NCBI RefSeq assembly: GCF_011761355.1
Contig: NZ_JAASRW010000001.1
Span: 62,001 to 126,000 of the forward strand
Source: Paenibacillus lupini
GTDB lineage: Bacteria; Bacillota; Bacilli; Paenibacillales; Paenibacillaceae
Length of the DNA: 64,000 nt
Direction of reading: 5' to 3'
The position numbers were made by a program, and so were the translations under genes. Below, in pieces: positions 16,022-25,241 of this stretch (within the stretch, counting starts at the first letter, position 1; every line of letters starts with the position of its first letter). The notes under the pieces are model-generated. The model ran no database searches, was not told the DNA's origin, and saw nothing but the letters and a program-made list of their open reading frames with translations.

Positions 16022-17866
16022 ATGAGTAAAGTTATTGGTATTGACCTTGGTACTACAAACTCTTGCGTTGCAGTAATGGAAGGCGGCGAAGCTGTCGTTA
16101 TCCCGAATCCAGAGGGCAACCGTACAACACCTTCTGTTGTTGGTTTCAAGAAAGATGGCGAGCGTATTGTTGGTGAAACAGCAAAACGTCAAGCGATCAC
16201 TAACCCTGACCGTACAGTTATGTCGATCAAACGTCATATGGGTACAAACCACAAAGAAGTAATCGATGGTAAAGAATATACAGCTCAAGAAATCTCCGCA
16301 ATTATCCTGCAGAAGCTGAAATCCGATGCTGAAGCATACCTGGGCCAAACGGTAACACAAGCGGTTATCACTGTTCCAGCTTACTTCAACGACAGCCAGC
16401 GCCAAGCAACAAAAGATGCTGGTAAAATCGCAGGTCTGGAAGTTCTTCGTATCGTCAACGAGCCTACAGCGGCAGCACTGGCATACGGCCTTGAGAAAAC
16501 AGAAGATCAAACGATCCTCGTTTATGACCTTGGCGGCGGTACTTTCGACGTCTCGATCCTTGAACTAGGCGACGGTTTCTTTGAAGTTAAAGCAACTAGC
16601 GGCGACAACAAGCTGGGCGGCGATGACTTTGACCAAGTCATCATCGACTACCTCGTAGCTGAATTCAAGAAAGAGCAAGGCGTTGACCTTTCCAAGGACA
16701 AAGCTGCAGTTCAACGTTTGAAAGATGCTGCTGAGAAAGCGAAAAAAGAACTGTCTGGCGTTCTGACTACAACAATCTCGCTGCCATTTATCACTATGGC
16801 TGATGGCGTTCCACAGCATTTGGAGTTGAACCTGACTCGTGCGAAATTCGAAGAAATTTCGGCACAATTGGTTGAGCGTTCCCTTGCTCCTACTCGTCAA
16901 GCACTGAGCGACTCGGGTCTGTCTGTAAGTGAAATCGATAAAGTTGTTCTTGTTGGTGGTTCGACTCGTATCCCTGCTGTACAAGAAGCGGTTAAAAAAC
17001 TGATCGGCAAAGAGCCGCACAAAGGCGTTAACCCTGATGAAGTGGTTGCTCTTGGTGCAGCCGTTCAAGCTGGCGTACTGACTGGCGATGTAAAAGACGT
17101 TGTATTGCTCGACGTAACTCCATTGTCCCTTGGTATCGAGACTGCAGGCGGCGTCTTCACGAAGATGATCGACCGTAATACTACGATCCCAACAAGCAAA
17201 TCCCAAATTTATTCCACTTATGCAGATAACCAACCAGGCGTTGAAATTCACGTCCTTCAAGGTGAGCGTCAAATGGCTGCTGGCAACAAAACGCTGGGCC
17301 GTTTCCAACTGAATGATATTCCATTGGCACCACGCGGCGTACCGCAAATCGAAGTTACTTTTGATATCGATGCTAATGGTATCGTTAACGTATCGGCACT
17401 CGATAAAGGCACTGGCAAGAGCCAAAAAATTACGATCACTTCTTCGGGCGGTTTGAGCGAGGCTGAAATCGAACAAATGATGAAGGATGCTGAGCTGAAC
17501 GCGGAAGAAGATCGTAAACGCCGTGAGCTTGTAGAAGCGAAAAACAGCGCTGACCAACTTGTGTACTCCGTTGACAAAACGTTGAAAGACCTTGGAGATA
17601 AAGTGGATGCTTCCGAAATTGAAAAAGCAAATGCTGCCAAAGAGAAAGTAACAAGCGCAATTGCAACAGATGACCTGGAGCAAATTACGAAAGCTTCTGA
17701 AGAGCTGACCGAAATCGTTCAACAGCTGTCTGTGAAGCTTTATGAGCAAGCACAAGCGGCTCAGGGCGGTGCTCCTGAAGGCGCTGAAGCAGCAGATGCT
17801 GGCGCTCGTGGTAAAGATAATGTCGTTGACGCTGACTACGAAGTGGTTGACGAAAACAAGAAATAA
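16022..17866 (+). CDS. dnaK: Molecular chaperone DnaK (Hsp70)
   Basis: A 614-residue Hsp70. The ATPase domain starts [17 protein letters not shown] and has [35 protein letters not shown] and the phosphate loop [10 protein letters not shown]. The substrate-binding domain ([15 protein letters not shown]) and the helical lid follow. The C-terminus is Ala/Gly-rich, ending in an acidic [12 protein letters not shown] tail. It lacks the 24-residue segment found in Gram-negative DnaK, as expected for Firmicutes. It folds nascent and stress-damaged proteins with DnaJ and GrpE encoded next to it. Confidence 0.99.
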   Translation: MSKVIGIDLGTTNSCVAVMEGGEAVVIPNPEGNRTTPSVVGFKKDGERIVGETAKRQAITNPDRTVMSIKRHMGTNHKEVIDGKEYTAQEISAIILQKLKSDAEAYLGQTVTQAVITVPAYFNDSQRQATKDAGKIAGLEVLRIVNEPTAAALAYGLEKTEDQTILVYDLGGGTFDVSILELGDGFFEVKATSGDNKLGGDDFDQVIIDYLVAEFKKEQGVDLSKDKAAVQRLKDAAEKAKKELSGVLTTTISLPFITMADGVPQHLELNLTRAKFEEISAQLVERSLAPTRQALSDSGLSVSEIDKVVLVGGSTRIPAVQEAVKKLIGKEPHKGVNPDEVVALGAAVQAGVLTGDVKDVVLLDVTPLSLGIETAGGVFTKMIDRNTTIPTSKSQIYSTYADNQPGVEIHVLQGERQMAAGNKTLGRFQLNDIPLAPRGVPQIEVTFDIDANGIVNVSALDKGTGKSQKITITSSGGLSEAEIEQMMKDAELNAEEDRKRRELVEAKNSADQLVYSVDKTLKDLGDKVDASEIEKANAAKEKVTSAIATDDLEQITKASEELTEIVQQLSVKLYEQAQAAQGGAPEGAEAADAGARGKDNVVDADYEVVDENKK

Positions 17867-17886
17867 GACTTAACTTGTAATGGGAG

Positions 17887-17919
17887 AGGTCAAAGACAGG
17901 GTCTTCCTGTCTTTGACCT
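17887..17919 (+). other. Hairpin between dnaK and dnaJ
   Basis: AGGTCAAAGACAGG (17887-17900) pairs perfectly with CCTGTCTTTGACCT (17906-17919), with GAG/CTC extending the base. The T-tract is poor, so it may act as a partial terminator or mRNA stabiliser that lowers dnaJ relative to dnaK. Confidence 0.65.
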
Positions 17920-17962
17920 TCTCGTTTGTAATTGAATCAAACATGGGTGGAGGTGAGATGAG

Positions 17963-19105
17963 TTGGCAGATAAACGCGATTATTATGAGGTGCTTGGCTT
18001 AGGCAAAAGTGCTTCAGGCGATGAGATTAAGAAAGCATATCGGCAATTAGCGCGTAAGTACCACCCTGACGTCAATAAAGAGGCTGACGCAGAGACGAAG
18101 TTCAAAGAAGTGAAGGAAGCTTATGATGTCCTGAGCGATGATGGACAACGCGCAAGATATGACCAGTATGGTCATGTTGATCCGAACCAGGGAATGGGCG
18201 GAGCTGGCGGATTCTCGGGCAATGGTGATTTTGGCGGTTTTGGTGATATCTTTGATATGTTCTTTGGCGGTGGCGGTGGAGGTCGACGCGACCCTAACGC
18301 ACCACAGCGCGGCAATGACTTGCAATATTCGATGACTATTGAATTCAAGGAAGCCGTATTTGGCAAAGAAACGGAAATTACGATTCCACGTACGGAATCT
18401 TGCGATACTTGTGTGGGCACTGGTGCGAAGCCAGGTACTAAACCGGAGACTTGTTCGGTATGTCATGGATCCGGTCAGCAAGAGGTTGTCCAAAATACGC
18501 CGTTTGGCCGTATGGTTAACCGTCGCGCTTGTTCGAATTGCGGCGGCGCAGGTAAAGTGATCAAAGAGAAATGTGGTACTTGTCATGGCGCTGGCAAGGT
18601 GAAAAAACAGCGTAAAATTAACGTTCGTATTCCAGCTGGTGTTGATGATGGCGCACAAATCCGTCTCTCCGGCGAAGGTGAAGGCGGCCTGCGTGGTGGT
18701 CCTGCCGGCGATCTTTATATCGTTATCCGCGTGAAGGCGCATGATTTCTTCGAGCGTGAGAATGATGATATTTATTGCGAGGTTCCGTTGACTTTCGTGC
18801 AGGCAGCACTTGGTGATGAGATTGAAATCCCAACGCTGACTGAGAAAGTGAAGCTGAAGATTCCTGCCGGTACGCAGACGGGTACTTATTTCCGACTCAA
18901 AGGAAAAGGTGTGCCTAAGCTGCGCGGTTACGGTCAAGGCGACCAGCATGTTAAAGTAACGATCGTTACTCCAACCAAGCTGACCGATGCTCAGAAAGAT
19001 TTGCTTCGTGAGTTTGGCGGAATTGGCGGCGAGGCTCCATCAGAGAGCAGCGAGCATCATGAATCCATTTTCGATAAAATGAAGAAAGCGTTCCGCGGCG
19101 AATAG
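17963..19105 (+). CDS. dnaJ: Molecular chaperone DnaJ (Hsp40)
   Basis: A 380-residue type I Hsp40. In order: J domain with HPD ([13 protein letters not shown]), a Gly/Phe region ([20 protein letters not shown]), four CxxCxGxG zinc-binding repeats ([32 protein letters not shown]) and the C-terminal substrate domain. It delivers unfolded clients to DnaK and stimulates ATP hydrolysis. Start is TTG at 17963 after GGAGGTGAG; the ATG at 17958 is out of frame. It closes the operon. Confidence 0.97.
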   Translation: MADKRDYYEVLGLGKSASGDEIKKAYRQLARKYHPDVNKEADAETKFKEVKEAYDVLSDDGQRARYDQYGHVDPNQGMGGAGGFSGNGDFGGFGDIFDMFFGGGGGGRRDPNAPQRGNDLQYSMTIEFKEAVFGKETEITIPRTESCDTCVGTGAKPGTKPETCSVCHGSGQQEVVQNTPFGRMVNRRACSNCGGAGKVIKEKCGTCHGAGKVKKQRKINVRIPAGVDDGAQIRLSGEGEGGLRGGPAGDLYIVIRVKAHDFFERENDDIYCEVPLTFVQAALGDEIEIPTLTEKVKLKIPAGTQTGTYFRLKGKGVPKLRGYGQGDQHVKVTIVTPTKLTDAQKDLLREFGGIGGEAPSESSEHHESIFDKMKKAFRGE

Positions 19106-19122
19106 CCCCGGACGTTTTTTTA
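19093..19122 (+). terminator. Terminator overlapping the dnaJ stop
   Basis: CCGCGGC pairs with GCCCCGG across the stop codon with one C-C mismatch, then ACG and TTTTTTTATTTTT. Confidence 0.6.
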
Positions 19123-19204
19123 TTTTTACATATGAATAGATCTAGTTCTTAAGTTGCATGCTATTTAAGTAATAGACATGATCTCTTAAGGAGCTGGATT
19201 AACA

Positions 19205-19375
19205 ATGACAAACAAGCAAAAAGAAGATATGGAGAAAGTAAACTTCGGCGATTTGCCAATAGGGAAAAATGAAGATGTTGAGTTTTCGGAGGAGCTGGCA
19301 GATGAGGCCGATAAACAAGCTGCCAGTCGTGCTGCGGCTGCAGATGCTCGTGAAGAAAATGAGCAGGGCATATAA
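19205..19375 (+). CDS. Small YfhD-like protein
   Basis: A 56-residue charged protein, MTNKQKEDMEKVNFGDLPIG ... ending ADAREENEQGI. It starts at ATG 19205 behind AAGGAG and ends one base before the next start codon. The segment EDVEFSEELADEADKQAASRAAAADAR resembles the C-terminal half of the YfhD family of small Bacillales proteins, which is linked to spores but has no known activity. No membrane segment or cysteine. It is probably co-translated with the 70-residue protein that follows directly. Confidence 0.7.
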   Translation: MTNKQKEDMEKVNFGDLPIGKNEDVEFSEELADEADKQAASRAAAADAREENEQGI

Positions 19376-19588
19376 ATGACTCAGCAGGTTGAGATCAGAG
19401 CCAATTTCGGGGGGCCTGGTGCAGCTCAGGAAGCGCTCCGTAAGCTTCAAGCTCTACGGGCTTTTGAAGTGAATGGATTATATGAAAACGGCCTTTTGAC
19501 GGCTACAGTAGATGAAGATGTAGCAGAGCGGGCGGTCCATATGATCGAGCAGATTGGCGGCCATTCACAGACTGAAACGATTGGCTGA
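19376..19588 (+). CDS. Small conserved protein of unknown function
   Basis: A 70-residue protein whose ATG follows the previous stop codon with no gap. The pattern (QVEIRANFGG, then helix QEALRKLQALRAF, strand VNGLYENGLLTATV, helix AERAVHMIEQIGG) suggests a small alpha/beta fold, as in ferredoxin-like domains. I do not recognise it. The tight junction with the YfhD-like gene and the terminator behind it argue for a two-gene unit. Confidence 0.7.
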   Translation: MTQQVEIRANFGGPGAAQEALRKLQALRAFEVNGLYENGLLTATVDEDVAERAVHMIEQIGGHSQTETIG

Positions 19589-19595
19589 TGTCAGA

Positions 19596-19630
19596 AGCGG
19601 CAAACAAGCATTTTTGTTTGCCGCTTTTTT
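19596..19630 (+). terminator. Terminator after the small-protein pair
   Basis: AGCGGCAAACA (19596-19606) pairs with TGTTTGCCGCT (19615-19625), followed by TTTTT. The T-tract overlaps the -35 box of the prmA promoter. Confidence 0.88.
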
Positions 19631-19657
19631 GTGCATAAATGATGAATAGTGTACAAT
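19629..19657 (+). promoter_or_regulatory. Sigma-A promoter of prmA
   Basis: TTGTGC at 19629-19634, 17-base spacer, TACAAT at 19652-19657. Confidence 0.6.
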
Positions 19658-19678
19658 AGAGGGTAGTTTTCTAAGACT

Positions 19679-19731
19679 ATGTTTACGAAGTGAGAATTAA
19701 CGCAAGAACGCGCTAATTCTTTTTCAGGAGG
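19679..19731 (+). promoter_or_regulatory. Leader motif plus hairpin before prmA
   Basis: ATGTTTACGAAGTGAGAATT (19679-19698), hairpin AGAATTAACGC (19693-19703)/GCGCTAATTCT (19710-19720) with one A-C mismatch, then an AGGAGG site from 19726. It is the third copy of the grpE/dnaK leader arrangement, with a different hairpin sequence. Confidence 0.65.
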
Positions 19732-19741
19732 GGTACCAATA

Positions 19742-20743
19742 ATGAAATGGCATGAAATTACGATCTCGACAACGGAGCAAGCGATCGAGATGATCTCAAA
19801 CTTTTTGCATGAAATGGATGCTGACGGCGTATCCATTGAAGAATCGGGCACGCTGAATAAGGAGCGGGATACTTCACTAGGACAATGGTACGAATTGCCG
19901 CTTAACGATATTCCGGAAGGTCAGGCAGTTATTAAAGGTTATTTCCTTGAAAGCGTAGATATGGATGCTCTCAAAGCAGTGGTTGTCCCAAGGATTGAAC
20001 AGCTTCGTGAGTTTGGCATTGATCCTGGCAATTTTGAGATATCATTCAGAGTTGTTGACGAAGAGGATTGGGCGACAGCATGGAAGCAATACTTCAAACC
20101 GATTAGAGTATCGGAACGTTTAACGATTAAGCCGACATGGGAAGAATACGAGCCTGCTGAAGGCGAGAACATCATAGAGCTGGACCCTGGAATGGCATTT
20201 GGTACTGGTACGCATCCAACGACTTCACTTTGTCTGCAGACGCTTGAATCGGTTATTAAGGGCGATGAGGAGATTATTGACGTAGGAACGGGTTCAGGTA
20301 TTCTTGCCATTGGGGCTATGAAGCTTGGAGCACGCCGAGTACTTGCGCTGGATCTGGATCCGGTTGCTGTATCAAGTGCAACGGAAAACGTAAGATTAAA
20401 TGGCTTGCAGGATGATATTGAAGTGGTGGAAAGTGATCTGCTTGGTGTGCTTGGAGGGAAAGTTGTCCATGCTGTAAATGAGCGGGATGCTCGCAGTACT
20501 TCGGTTACTTTACCGGTAGATCTGGTTGTAGCGAACATTTTGGCGGAAATTATTTTGCTCTTCATCGATGATGTGTTTGCAGCACTGAAACCAAACGGTA
20601 TTTACATAGCATCTGGTATTTTCAAGAATAAGGAAACCGATGTTGAGGATGGTCTTATCCGTTCAGGCTTTGAAGTCATTGATAAACGCCGCGACCAGGA
20701 CTGGATTGCATTCGTGGCGAGAAAGCCGCAGGTGAATGAATGA
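19742..20743 (+). CDS. prmA: Ribosomal protein L11 methyltransferase
   Basis: A 333-residue class I SAM methyltransferase that trimethylates ribosomal protein L11. The N-terminal substrate-recognition domain is followed by the linker and the catalytic domain with DPGMAFGTGTHPTT, the SAM motif IDVGTGSGILAIGAMKLGA and VVANILAEII. A family-atypical stretch at about residues 240-260 (VHAVNERDARSTSVTLPVD) makes a small insertion. Start ATG at 19742 follows the leader hairpin. The next gene overlaps by four bases. Confidence 0.95.
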   Translation: MKWHEITISTTEQAIEMISNFLHEMDADGVSIEESGTLNKERDTSLGQWYELPLNDIPEGQAVIKGYFLESVDMDALKAVVVPRIEQLREFGIDPGNFEISFRVVDEEDWATAWKQYFKPIRVSERLTIKPTWEEYEPAEGENIIELDPGMAFGTGTHPTTSLCLQTLESVIKGDEEIIDVGTGSGILAIGAMKLGARRVLALDLDPVAVSSATENVRLNGLQDDIEVVESDLLGVLGGKVVHAVNERDARSTSVTLPVDLVVANILAEIILLFIDDVFAALKPNGIYIASGIFKNKETDVEDGLIRSGFEVIDKRRDQDWIAFVARKPQVNE

Positions 20744-21411
20744 ACTGGGAGAGTTTCTTAGCTTATCCGGTTGAAGATTTGCCTTTTGTGGCGCTGGTGC
20801 TAATTATCTCCTTCACCGTGCATGAGTTCGCTCATGCATACAGCGCGTACAAATTTGGTGACAGGACCGCCTATGATATGGGACGGGTTACACTTAATCC
20901 ACGTGTACATATTGATGTGCTTGGCGCTATCCTTATTCTGATCGCAGGCTTCGGTTGGGCGAAGCCTGTGCTCGTGAATTCTAATAATTTCAAGAAGCCG
21001 CGTCTTATGGGAGTTATCGTATCGGCATTAGGGCCGATTAGTAACTTGCTGCTTGGTATCCTTGGTGTTTTACTCACATACATATTGGACGCAACAGGCT
21101 TGATGTATGCGGGATCCAACGGCGTTGACTTAGCGCTACAGCATTTTTTCTTTTATTTTATCTTCCTTAATTTCATCTTGTTCATTTTTAACTTGATTCC
21201 GCTGCCGCCGCTTGACGGCTACCGGATTATTCAGGATCTTCTTCCGCGGGAAGCGAGAATCAAGATGGATCAGAACATGCAGTGGGGCATGTATATCTTC
21301 CTACTGCTTGTGTTCATTCCACCGCTTCGCCGTGTTACGCTTGATCCGATCCTCGGCTTATGGGAACCGCTCTACAATTTCTTTTTTAAATTATTCCAGC
21401 CGTTGTTTTAA
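20740..21411 (+). CDS. Site-2-type membrane metalloprotease (M50)
   Basis: A 223-residue polytopic protein of peptidase family M50. The zinc-binding HExxH is TVHEFAHAYSAYKFGD near residue 28, and the second motif is LIPLPPLDGYR. About five hydrophobic segments are visible. Such small site-2 proteases cut within membranes; the substrate is unknown. It is close in style to the YwhC group rather than to RseP, since it lacks a PDZ domain. It overlaps prmA by ATGA and so is translationally coupled. Confidence 0.88.
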   Translation: MNWESFLAYPVEDLPFVALVLIISFTVHEFAHAYSAYKFGDRTAYDMGRVTLNPRVHIDVLGAILILIAGFGWAKPVLVNSNNFKKPRLMGVIVSALGPISNLLLGILGVLLTYILDATGLMYAGSNGVDLALQHFFFYFIFLNFILFIFNLIPLPPLDGYRIIQDLLPREARIKMDQNMQWGMYIFLLLVFIPPLRRVTLDPILGLWEPLYNFFFKLFQPLF

Positions 21412-21473
21412 GCCGCTCTCATAGATTTTTAGAGCGGAAACATGCTAATATGAAGGATGGTTAGACTGACGCA

Positions 21474-22253
21474 ATGCAGCGATATTTTGTAGCAGCGGAG
21501 CAGTTTGACGGCTCTAGCGTGCGTTTAATAGGGGAAGATGCCTTCCATGCCGTCCGCGTTATGCGGATGAAGCCGGAAGAGAAATTTATTGCCAGTGACG
21601 GCCTATCTCGTGTTGTACTTGCTGCAGTTCGGGAGGCCGATTCTTCGGAAGTGGTTGCCGACATTGTGGAGGAGCTCCCAATGGACTCTGAGTCTAATTG
21701 GTCCGTTACAATTGCGCAAAGCTTGCCGAAGGGCGATAAGATGGAACTGGTTATTCAGAAAGGGACGGAGATTGGCGCTTATTCGTTTGCGCCGTTCCAG
21801 TCAGAGAGAATGATAGTTCAATACGACGGCAAGAAGGAAGCGAAGCGCCTGGAGCGTTGGAGTAAGATTGCGAAGGAAGCAGCCGAACAGTCACACCGTT
21901 GCCGTGTTCCTGCGATCGAACCAGTGCGCAGCTGGCGTGAGCTGAAGGAAGCTATACCAACTTTTGATTTAGCGTTATTTTGTTATGAACGGGAAGGCGA
22001 TGCAGCAGCAGGCAAGGGCATAAGAGATGCCGTGCTTAATTGGAAGAAGCAGGCAGGCGATAAGGCTGCCGAGCCCAAGATGCTGCTCATCGTTGGTCCT
22101 GAAGGCGGCTTTACGGAACGTGAGGCTGATGAAGCGGAAGCGGCGGGAGCTGTAATTGTTGGCCTAGGCAGGCGAATATTACGGACAGAAACCGCGGGCA
22201 TCGTAGGGCTGACATGCCTCATGTACGAAGCCGGAGAAATGGGAGGAGCGTAA
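21474..22253 (+). CDS. rsmE: 16S rRNA m3U1498 methyltransferase
   Basis: A 259-residue SPOUT methyltransferase that N3-methylates U1498 of 16S rRNA. The N-terminal PUA-like domain (MQRYFVAAEQFDGSSVRLIGEDAFHAVRVMRMKPEE) is followed by the trefoil-knot domain with LLIVGPEGGFTEREADEA and VGLGRRILRTETAGI. It lies between the protease gene and mtaB, the usual prmA-rsmE-mtaB order. A short hairpin with CCGCTCT/AGAGCGG precedes it at 21414-21437 but has no T-tract. Confidence 0.95.
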   Translation: MQRYFVAAEQFDGSSVRLIGEDAFHAVRVMRMKPEEKFIASDGLSRVVLAAVREADSSEVVADIVEELPMDSESNWSVTIAQSLPKGDKMELVIQKGTEIGAYSFAPFQSERMIVQYDGKKEAKRLERWSKIAKEAAEQSHRCRVPAIEPVRSWRELKEAIPTFDLALFCYEREGDAAAGKGIRDAVLNWKKQAGDKAAEPKMLLIVGPEGGFTEREADEAEAAGAVIVGLGRRILRTETAGIVGLTCLMYEAGEMGGA

Positions 22254-22260
22254 GAAATTT

Positions 22261-23607
22261 ATGCCATCGGTTGCATTTTACACCTTGGGATGCAAAGTTA
22301 ACTTTTACGACACAGAAGCGATTTGGCAGCTGTTTAAGAATGAAGGATATGAGCAGGTTGACTTTGAATCAACCGCTGATGTGTATTTGATTAATACATG
22401 TACAGTTACGAATACTGGCGATAAGAAGAGCCGTCAAATTATTCGCCGCGCAATTCGCCGGAATCCGGATGCAGTTATAGCGGTGACGGGCTGTTATGCC
22501 CAAACTTCACCAGCAGAAATTATGGCGATTCCAGGTGTTGACCTCGTTATCGGTACACAGGATCGCGAGAAGATCATGACATTTGTTAATCAAATTCATG
22601 ATGACCGTCAACCGGTTAACGCCGTTCGGAACATTATGAAGACTCGTGAATTCGAGGAGCTTGATGTGCCGGACTTCAATGAACGTACTCGTGCCTTTTT
22701 GAAGATTCAAGAAGGGTGTAACAATTTCTGTACGTTCTGTATTATTCCATGGTCGCGTGGACTGTCACGCAGCCGTGATTCGAAGAGTGTTCTGGAACAA
22801 GCGAAACAGCTTGTAGCTTCAGGTTACAAGGAAATTGTCCTGACCGGCATTCATACAGGCGGCTATGGCGACGATATGGAAAATTATCGTCTGACAGATC
22901 TGCTATGGGATTTGGATAAAATCGAAGGTCTTGAACGAATTCGGATCAGTTCAATCGAAGCTAGCCAGATCGACGATGCTATGATTGACGTTCTGAAGCG
23001 TTCGGAGAAAATGTGCCGTCATCTGCACATTCCACTTCAAGCAGGAGATACTTCGGTGCTCAAGCGGATGCGCCGTAAATATACGACAGAAGAATTTGCA
23101 GGCAAGCTGAAACGTATTCGTGAAGCTATGCCTGGTGTAGCGATTACTACGGACGTGATTGTTGGTTTCCCTGGTGAGACTGATGAGATGTTCGAGAATG
23201 GTTATAAGTTTATGCAAGAAGTCGGTTTCTCCGAAATGCACGTCTTCCCTTACTCGAAGCGTACAGGTACACCTGCAGCACGTATGGAAGATCAAGTGGA
23301 CGAAGAAGTGAAGAACGAACGCGTTCATAAGCTGATTGACCTATCGGAGAAGATGCAGCTGGCTTATGCTGAGCAATATGTAGGCGCCGTGCTGGACGTG
23401 ATTCCGGAACGTGATTATAAAGGTGCACCAGGCACTGGTCTTGTCATGGGTTATTCAGACAACTACATTCAGGTTATCTTCGAAGGTACTGAGGCGCTTG
23501 TTGGCAAGCTTTGCCGAGTGAAAATTACGGAAGCTGGCGTTAATGAATGCCGCGCTCAGCTCGTTCGTGTTCTTGATGACGTACCTGCAGAAGCGTTGAG
23601 AGCTTAG
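22261..23607 (+). CDS. mtaB: tRNA t6A37 methylthiotransferase MtaB
   Basis: A 448-residue radical SAM methylthiotransferase that turns t6A into ms2t6A at tRNA position 37. The N-terminal UPF0004 domain has Cys 11 (TLGCKVN), 47 (NTCTVTN) and 78 (GCYAQ), which hold the auxiliary cluster. The radical SAM cluster is C153-x3-C157-x2-C160. The C-terminal TRAM domain reaches to the end. It starts seven bases after rsmE and is probably co-transcribed. It is about the usual family length and all six cluster cysteines are present. Confidence 0.95.
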   Translation: MPSVAFYTLGCKVNFYDTEAIWQLFKNEGYEQVDFESTADVYLINTCTVTNTGDKKSRQIIRRAIRRNPDAVIAVTGCYAQTSPAEIMAIPGVDLVIGTQDREKIMTFVNQIHDDRQPVNAVRNIMKTREFEELDVPDFNERTRAFLKIQEGCNNFCTFCIIPWSRGLSRSRDSKSVLEQAKQLVASGYKEIVLTGIHTGGYGDDMENYRLTDLLWDLDKIEGLERIRISSIEASQIDDAMIDVLKRSEKMCRHLHIPLQAGDTSVLKRMRRKYTTEEFAGKLKRIREAMPGVAITTDVIVGFPGETDEMFENGYKFMQEVGFSEMHVFPYSKRTGTPAARMEDQVDEEVKNERVHKLIDLSEKMQLAYAEQYVGAVLDVIPERDYKGAPGTGLVMGYSDNYIQVIFEGTEALVGKLCRVKITEAGVNECRAQLVRVLDDVPAEALRA

Positions 23608-23623
23608 AAATAGAAAAATACGC

Positions 23624-23675
23624 ACGAGGGTTTCCCGCCCATTTCTGTAAGATTGGAACAGCGGGAAATCCTCGT
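23624..23675 (+). terminator. Hairpin after mtaB
   Basis: ACGAGGGTTTCCCGC (23624-23638) pairs with GCGGGAAATCCTCGT (23661-23675) with one mismatch. The T-tract is weak (TGTTGTTGC), so it is a possible terminator. Confidence 0.5.
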
Positions 23676-23715
23676 TGTTGCATGCAAATGTCAAGCAGGC
23701 AAGGGGGAAACGGAA

Positions 23716-24147
23716 ATGGTTGAAATTTCGGCAGGAGGCGTGGTCTATCGTCGGAACGAAGCCGGGCTCTTGCAAATCCAGCTGATTCAGGACCGTTATG
23801 GCAAAGTGTCACTCCCGAAAGGCAAGATGGAGCCCGGGGAAACCGTTGAACAGACAGCGCTTCGTGAAATTGCCGAGGAAACCGGATTGATCGGGGCTAT
23901 TATCAAACCGATTGATCAAATTAAGTATCGGTATCATGATTCGCATAAGGGAACTGTCGATAAAGAGGTCCATTATTATTTGGTTGAGGCGGTTGGCGGC
24001 TCGCTGCAGGCTCAGGTTGAAGAGATTCGCGGCGTTGAATGGTTTGACCCGCTTGAAGCTTGGAGGCGGCAAAAACAATCCGGTTATGAGAATAATAACC
24101 GGATTGTGGCTGGGGCACTTAGTTTGCTTGGCGTAAAATACGACTAG
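23716..24147 (+). CDS. Nudix hydrolase
   Basis: A 143-residue Nudix protein. The Nudix box is complete: GKMEPGETVEQTALREIAEETGLIG, with all catalytic Glu residues in G-x5-E-x7-REUxEExGU order. The N-terminus ISAGGVVYRRNEAG suits a diadenosine-polyphosphate or 8-oxo-nucleotide hydrolase, but substrate cannot be read from sequence. ATG at 23716 follows AAGGGGGAAA; an upstream in-frame GTG-type start near 23653 falls inside the hairpin. Its TAG stop overlaps the stop codon of the convergent transporter gene. Confidence 0.9.
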   Translation: MVEISAGGVVYRRNEAGLLQIQLIQDRYGKVSLPKGKMEPGETVEQTALREIAEETGLIGAIIKPIDQIKYRYHDSHKGTVDKEVHYYLVEAVGGSLQAQVEEIRGVEWFDPLEAWRRQKQSGYENNNRIVAGALSLLGVKYD

Positions 24148-25112
24148 ACAGGCAGTTTGCGGAAGGCTGGCAGATAACAGAATGGTAAGGCGATCAGCGA
24201 GCTCAGAATATTGAAGATCGTCTGCGCATGTGCGATTTGACTAGCAGGCGATTGTGCGAACCAGCCGGAAGCAGCAGCTAGCTCTCCTAGAAATGGCATA
24301 AATAATAATGCCCCTCCCGCATTCAGTATGGTATGGGACCAAGCCACATACTGGCCGGACTTCGAACCGCTGAAGGAAGCGATGAGTGCAGTTGCGCAAG
24401 TCCCAATGTTCGCGCCAAGTACAACGGCGACACCGATTTCCAGCGGCATGGCTCCAATTGATGCGAAGCCCATGATGATTCCGATAACGGCTGCGCTGCT
24501 GTGGACGACAGCTGTCAGCACAGCACCAGCTGCAAGCCCCCACCAGAGGCTCTCCGCTGATTTACCCAGGAACCAGCTGAATAAGGAGCTCTCCTGAACG
24601 GCTGGTCCTATGGCTTGCATGATTGCCATACCTGCCAGCAGCAGGCTGAAACCGCCTAAAGCAACGGCAGATGAGCGGATGGTCTCGAGAATGCGAACCG
24701 ACCGCATTCTGGGCCATAATCTCAGCTCATGCAGCAATACGGTTATTAGCCAACCTGTTAAGGATACGAGAAGTAAGGGAGTGGCCAGCTTGTTTAAGCT
24801 GAGACCAATCAATTCGGTTGTAAGACAAGTGCCGATATTGCTTCCCAATATGATGCCTAGTGTGCGCGGAAACGTTAATAAACCTGCATTGACAAGTCCA
24901 ATCGCAATGACGGTGACAGCGGTACTGCTCTGCAGGAACGCCGTTGTGGCTGTCCCGATGGCAAGGCCATGTATAGGAGTGGCAGTCGAGCGATGCAGGA
25001 TATGATTGAGGTAAGGGCCAGCTAATCGATGTAAAGCCAGCTCCATCAGCTTCATACCGCTAATAAAAATAGTGAAGCCGATGGCCATAGGCAGTAAAAT
25101 GGTTTGAAGCAT
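24144..25112 (-). CDS. Na/Pi cotransporter family protein
   Basis: A 322-residue polytopic membrane protein of the NptA/PNaS family. Two inverted halves each carry the signature QSSTAVTVIAIG / HSSAAVIGIIMG and GSNIGTCLT / GANIGTCATA, which form the sodium and phosphate path. It lacks the C-terminal PhoU-like domain of long family members. Probable role is sodium-driven phosphate transport; direction is uncertain. It is the only minus-strand gene between rpsT and the S8 protease and overlaps the Nudix gene at CTAG. Confidence 0.85.
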   Translation of the reverse strand: MLQTILLPMAIGFTIFISGMKLMELALHRLAGPYLNHILHRSTATPIHGLAIGTATTAFLQSSTAVTVIAIGLVNAGLLTFPRTLGIILGSNIGTCLTTELIGLSLNKLATPLLLVSLTGWLITVLLHELRLWPRMRSVRILETIRSSAVALGGFSLLLAGMAIMQAIGPAVQESSLFSWFLGKSAESLWWGLAAGAVLTAVVHSSAAVIGIIMGFASIGAMPLEIGVAVVLGANIGTCATALIASFSGSKSGQYVAWSHTILNAGGALLFMPFLGELAAASGWFAQSPASQIAHAQTIFNILSSLIALPFCYLPAFRKLPV

Positions 25113-25241
25113 CGTATGTTCTCCTTTATCATCGTTATCGATTGATACATATGCGTGCCATTAGACAAGCATGACAAGCATGGACTAGAGGAAGTGCGGC
25201 AGAATCAACTGCGCTTAAGAATAGAGAGGAAGATTAACGAA

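Noticed and set aside
16565..17755. A 396-codon open frame antisense to dnaK
   Set aside because: It mirrors dnaK, has a Cys/Phe/Leu-rich composition unlike a real protein, and no ribosome site. Long antisense frames are common opposite highly biased genes.
25155..25241. N-terminal 29-residue extension of the RlmI-type protein from GTG 25155
   Set aside because: The homologous proteins begin at the position of GTG 25242, and a purine-rich ribosome site lies before that codon.
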